7,501 bases of DNA from Myxococcaceae bacterium (GTDB lineage Bacteria; Myxococcota; Myxococcia; Myxococcales; Myxococcaceae): the NCBI GenBank assembly GCA_018262385.1, contig JAGSPQ010000152.1, forward strand, positions 1 to 7,501. The letters are read 5' to 3'. The notes beneath the pieces are model-generated. The model was not told the DNA's origin, did no database searches, and saw only the letters and a program-made list of their open reading frames with translations. Shown piece by piece: positions 6,134 to 7,501 of this stretch; positions within the stretch are counted from its first letter, which is position 1; every line of letters begins with the position of its first letter. A program made the position numbers and the translations under genes.

Positions 6134-7105
6134 ATGTCAGCCCCCCGTGGTTGGCTGCGCGACGTGGAAGGAGACAAGCGGAGACTTCTCGACGAGCGCA
6201 GCCGGGTTCAGCTCGGGCTGGTGACGCGTGCGCAGGTGCTCGAGGCGGGCTACTCGTCCTCGGCGATCGACCGTCGGCTGGCGAGTGGTGAGTTCGAGCC
6301 GGTGTGTCATCGGGTGTACCGGATGAGGGGTGGGCCGGCGGAGTCTGCACCGCAGAGTCTGCTCGCCGCGTGTCTGAGTCTGGGCAGCGGAACGGTCGCG
6401 TCGCATCGAAGCGCGGCCTGGCTCTGGGGCCTCGACGGCTTCAATGCGGTTCCGCGGCTGCTCGAGGTGACGACGCTGCATGGCCGGCGGGTGGTGTTGC
6501 CGCAGTTCAAGATCCACCAGCGCCGCGAGGCCCTCACGGAAGGGTACACCCACAGGGCGGGAGTGCCGGTGACGGTGCTGACGCGCACGCTGCTCGATCT
6601 GGCGCCGGTGCTGAGCGAGGCGGCGCTCGAGATCGCGCTCGACTCGGCGGCGCGGGGCAGGCCCGAGTTCTTCTTCGAGTTGGACGAGTTCCTCTGCGGA
6701 ATCAGCGCGTCGGGCCGAAAAGGAATCAACCGGCTGAGCGAGGTGCTGAAGCTCCGAATCGGAGGCGCCGCCACGGGGAGCCCGTTCGAGACCGAGCTGT
6801 TCCAGGTTCTTCGGCGCGCGGACATTCCGTTGCCGATCCTCCAACTGCCGGTGTTCAAGGAGCCGGATCGTCCGTTCGTTCACATCGACTTCGCGTGGCC
6901 GAGCCGGATGATTGCGTTGTTCCCCGATGGAGGCAGCTATCACCAGGCGCGACGCCGGGCGCGGCTGGATGCTTCGCAGCGGCTGGAGTTGATCAAGCTG
7001 GGGTGGAAGCCGATCGTGTTGATGCCGGGGATGTTGAAGGACCCGGGGTGGATCGCCTCGTTCGCCGAGCTGTTCTGGCCGGCGGATCCGACGGCGGAGC
7101 TGTGA
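6134..7105 (+). CDS. AbiEi-like winged-helix protein with DUF559-type C-terminal domain
   Basis: This 323-residue protein has an N-terminal winged helix typical of AbiEi-family antitoxin/transcription regulators (about 22-63: LGLVTRAQVLEAGYSSSAID through the HRVYRM wing), a middle region with the family's SHRSAAWLWGL segment (about 89-99) and VLTRTLLDLA, and a C-terminal segment like the DUF559/Vsr-type nuclease fold: SPFETEL (Glu219), HIDFAWP (Asp252), then LFPDGGSYH (262-270) and ASQRLELIKLGWKPI. Related proteins usually read E-x-D-G where this one has F263-P-D265-G, so a catalytic acid may be missing. Known: AbiEi is the antitoxin and autorepressor of type IV AbiE systems, but fusions of this sort are common as stand-alone genes of unknown role. 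No AbiEii nucleotidyltransferase gene is visible beside it. The ATG at 6134 has no good Shine-Dalgarno; an in-frame GTG at 6164 is possible and would leave the winged helix intact. Codon third positions are slightly less GC-biased than in the cassette. Confidence 0.82.
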   Translation: MSAPRGWLRDVEGDKRRLLDERSRVQLGLVTRAQVLEAGYSSSAIDRRLASGEFEPVCHRVYRMRGGPAESAPQSLLAACLSLGSGTVASHRSAAWLWGLDGFNAVPRLLEVTTLHGRRVVLPQFKIHQRREALTEGYTHRAGVPVTVLTRTLLDLAPVLSEAALEIALDSAARGRPEFFFELDEFLCGISASGRKGINRLSEVLKLRIGGAATGSPFETELFQVLRRADIPLPILQLPVFKEPDRPFVHIDFAWPSRMIALFPDGGSYHQARRRARLDASQRLELIKLGWKPIVLMPGMLKDPGWIASFAELFWPADPTAEL

Positions 7106-7501
7106 CGGGGAGAGGGATCGGAAACGAAGCAGCGCGCCGGGGCGGGCACCGAGACAGCGCGGGGGATGCGGGGGACGAACGTGCGAGCCAGTCTCGCGGC
7201 GCCCAGAGGTTCGCGAGGGGGCGGCGTGGCGGGCATTGGCGAGGCGAGGCAGGCAACAAGGGGTTGCTTTGACGGGGCACCGCGTGCGGCGCGACGTCCG
7301 CCAGCGCCTGCAGCAGCAAGTCGGTCGGCCCTTCCGCCCCCTGCCAATGCCCGCAACGCCGCGGCCGGGATGACCTCTGGGCGATGGGCCCCCCTGGGTC
7401 GTTCGTCGCCCGCATCTCCCGATGCGGCAGGGTGTTCGCTCGTCTGCGCGGTTTCGGCTTCGTCCTGACGACCGGCCTCGGTCCATCGACTCTCGAAGCG
7501 T
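7106..7501. other. 396-bp stretch without a convincing gene
   Basis: I see no coding region I would support between the stop of the AbiEi-like gene and the window end. A forward frame at 7166-7468 is open but its product is Ala/Arg/Pro-rich with no recognisable pattern, and it runs across both arms of the palindrome described separately. The final ~60 bases (7440-7501) are ordinary GC-rich sequence; a GCTTCGT at 7457-7463 can pair with ACGAAGC at 7124-7130, which may extend the palindrome weakly. Confidence 0.6.
7142..7439. repeat. Large imperfect palindrome (~300 bp, centre near 7291)
   Basis: Four pairs of inverted segments lie in the same order and nearly the same spacing around one centre. 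7221-7240 pairs with 7343-7362 (19 of 20; left arm GCGGCGTGGCGGGCATTGGC). 7200-7210 pairs with 7373-7383 (11 of 11). 7160-7181 pairs with 7400-7421 (20 of 22). 7142-7150 pairs with 7431-7439 (7 of 9). The gaps between paired blocks are 10/10 and 18/16 bases, so the arms are collinear and not separate chance hairpins. Weaker pairing continues inward (TTGCT at 7264-7268 with AGCAA at 7315-7319) to a small central stem at GACGTC (7293-7298). It begins 36 bases after the AbiEi-like stop. It may be a MITE or transposon remnant, a structured RNA, or a terminator/recombination structure; the sequence alone does not decide. Confidence 0.8.

Noticed and set aside
7166..7468. A 100-codon forward frame near the right end.
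   Set aside because: It is Ala/Arg/Pro-rich with no recognisable pattern and spans both arms of the palindrome, whose symmetry explains the sequence better.
7106..7501. Retron msr-msd or integron attC interpretation of the palindrome.
   Set aside because: No reverse transcriptase or integrase is visible in the window, the palindrome is far longer than typical attC sites, and no branching-G or core-site motif could be assigned.
1..7501. LexA box, CRISPR array, tRNA or rRNA genes, insertion sequence.
   Set aside because: None was recognised. The cassette promoter is upstream of the window, no regularly spaced repeats with spacers occur, and no transposase or structural RNA signature was seen.

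Overview
The window is very GC-rich, with strong G/C bias at third codon positions. Most of it is a plus-strand ImuA-ImuB-DnaE2 mutasome cassette, the SOS-type error-prone translesion synthesis module found in many bacteria that lack E. coli-style UmuDC (Pol V). The GC content, the cassette, a short cysteine-rich lipoprotein and an AbiEi/DUF559-like protein together suggest a Myxococcota-like (deltaproteobacterial) or similar high-GC soil bacterium. That placement is an inference; no rRNA or other marker is present.

Layout. Positions 1-876 hold the 3' part of a RecA-fold ImuA-like gene whose start lies before the window. imuB (881-2602) starts four bases after its stop, and dnaE2 (2568-5708) starts inside the end of imuB, so the three genes look like one translationally coupled operon. 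In the usual model ImuB is a catalytically dead Y-family polymerase scaffold, DnaE2 synthesises DNA across lesions, and ImuA is an accessory RecA-like partner. The promoter and any LexA box are outside the window. A GC hairpin follows the dnaE2 stop (5710-5724).

After the cassette come a small predicted lipoprotein with eight further cysteines (5768-6043), a short spacer with a strong inverted repeat (6077-6127), and a 323-residue AbiEi-like winged-helix protein with a DUF559-type C-terminus (6134-7105). No AbiEii-type toxin gene is seen next to it. The last ~400 bases contain no convincing gene but hold a large imperfect palindrome (about 7142-7439).

The most unusual features are: (1) dispersed-repeat DNA (two direct copies, one inverted diverged copy, an 18-bp tandem repeat and a run of eight G) carried in frame inside imuB, adding roughly 60 residues to its linker; (2) the ~300-bp palindrome at the right end; and (3) the inverted/direct repeats just upstream of the AbiEi-like start codon, a candidate operator. 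No wholly new multi-gene system is evident.
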